Source: Actinomycetota bacterium
GTDB lineage: Bacteria; Actinomycetota; Thermoleophilia; UBA2241
NCBI GenBank assembly: GCA_026392265.1
Contig: JAPLCL010000024.1
Coordinates: 1 to 5,193 of the forward strand
Direction of reading: 5' to 3'
DNA: 5,193 nt
In this document: one piece after another, positions 4,933-5,193 of the stretch
How positions within the stretch are numbered: position 1 is the stretch's first letter
Layout of the letters: each line of letters begins with the position of its first letter
Notes under the pieces: model-generated
Seen by the model: only the letters and a program-made list of their open reading frames with translations
Told to the model about the DNA's origin: nothing
The model's database searches: none
Made by a program: the position numbers and the translations under genes

Positions 4933-5193
4933 ACGCTCCCCTTTCCGTGTGCCGGGCGGCCGGCGCCCGTACACGCGCCTATCTTGCTTGAGGGCACCGG
5001 CGACGGCAAGCAGATGGCCGCCGGGACGCCCTTGCCCGACACGTCGGCGATCGCCAGGCACAGATGATCGTCGTCGAGGAGGAAGAAGTCGTAGAAGTCG
5101 CCGCCGACCTCACGGGCGGGCTCCAGCAGCGCGATGAGCTCCAGATCCTCGCGCTGCGGAAATGGCGGGAACGTGCGCGGCACGAGGCTCATC
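4914..5193 (-). pseudogene. Truncated PP2C (SpoIIE-type) phosphatase, 5' part beyond window
   Basis: The reading frame enters from the right edge (a methionine at 5192 is internal, within the usual RDIQ-MSLVP stretch of such proteins) and encodes the start of a PP2C domain: FPPFPQREDLEL, REVGGDFYDFFLLDDDHLCLAIADVSGKGVPAA. Over the 33 residues from REVGGD onward it matches the phosphatase at 3242-4606 at 30 positions. After GVPAA (about 5016) similarity stops; the last 33 residues (ICLPSPVPSSK..GKGSVWMCKS) look unlike any PP2C, and the stop at 4914 falls 19 bases inside the STAS gene. The later metal-binding motifs (TDG, DD) and roughly 170 residues are missing, so phosphatase activity is not expected. 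It may be a deletion remnant, a domain reduced to another use, or an assembly join. Its upstream domains cannot be seen. Confidence 0.75.
4946..4975. promoter_or_regulatory. Strong hairpin directly upstream of the STAS gene ribosome binding site
   Basis: A 30-base imperfect inverted repeat: outer arms CGTGTGC and GTACACG (one G-U pair), a single bulged C, inner arms GGGCG and CGCCC, and a 5-base loop. On the minus strand it ends 13 bases before the STAS ATG, just before GGAAAGGGGAG. It lacks a T-run in that direction, so it is more likely an mRNA structure affecting translation, processing or stability than a terminator. Confidence 0.5.

Noticed and set aside
4980..5015. Simple frameshift as the cause of the broken PP2C
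   Set aside because: The other frame gives GHLLAVAGALKQ after the break, which only loosely resembles the expected LFMAVTxTLLR and then stops matching; too little downstream homology remains for a single frameshift to restore the domain.
4933..5061. N-terminal extension of the STAS protein
   Set aside because: The 43 extra residues are Arg/Gly-rich and overlap the conserved PP2C sequence in another frame; the ATG at 4932 fits the STAS fold and has a Shine-Dalgarno sequence.
1..5193. tRNA or rRNA genes, CRISPR array, insertion sequence or phage genes
   Set aside because: No cloverleaf-like segment, regularly spaced repeats, transposase or integrase motifs were seen in reading either strand.

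Overview
The window comes from a high-GC bacterium with densely packed genes. The strong G/C third-position bias, the type of the succinate dehydrogenase anchor subunits and the RsbW/RsbV/RsbU-type signalling genes would fit an actinobacterium-like lineage. That placement is an inference: there is no rRNA or other decisive marker here.

Left block, minus strand (1-1490): the end of an sdh operon in which sdhC (213-602) is followed by sdhD (starting at 203 and running off the left edge). These encode the two membrane anchors of succinate dehydrogenase; sdhA and sdhB would be expected beyond the edge. Upstream of sdhC, on the same strand, lies an unrecognised multi-pass membrane protein with an arginine-rich tail (711-1490). 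Both minus-strand units are preceded by a similar promoter-like pair (TTGCCT, then TACC(A/C)T 17-18 bases on), with a perfect GC-rich inverted repeat just downstream.

Middle block, plus strand (1701-4606): a two-gene operon. The first gene encodes a 506-residue fusion of an RsbW/SpoIIAB-type ATPase (anti-sigma/serine kinase fold) to an acetyltransferase (GNAT) domain and a further C-terminal domain. The second, 20 bases later, encodes a membrane 5TM-LYT sensor fused to a SpoIIE/RsbU-type PP2C phosphatase. The divergent intergenic region (1491-1700) holds an 11-base inverted repeat around a weak promoter-like sequence.

Right block, minus strand (4603-5193): a small STAS anti-anti-sigma protein (4603-4932). 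It meets the phosphatase gene tail to tail, and both stop codons lie in a single CTAG. Upstream of it on the same strand is a PP2C reading frame that enters from the right edge, matches the plus-strand phosphatase at 30 of 33 residues over its core, then loses homology and ends by overlapping the STAS start. It looks like a truncated paralogue.

Together the middle and right blocks contain all three parts of a partner-switching circuit (kinase, STAS antagonist, phosphatase) and no sigma factor. The attractive reading is that the membrane phosphatase senses a ligand and dephosphorylates the STAS protein, which then binds the ATPase domain and so controls the fused acetyltransferase. This is inference, but it is testable.
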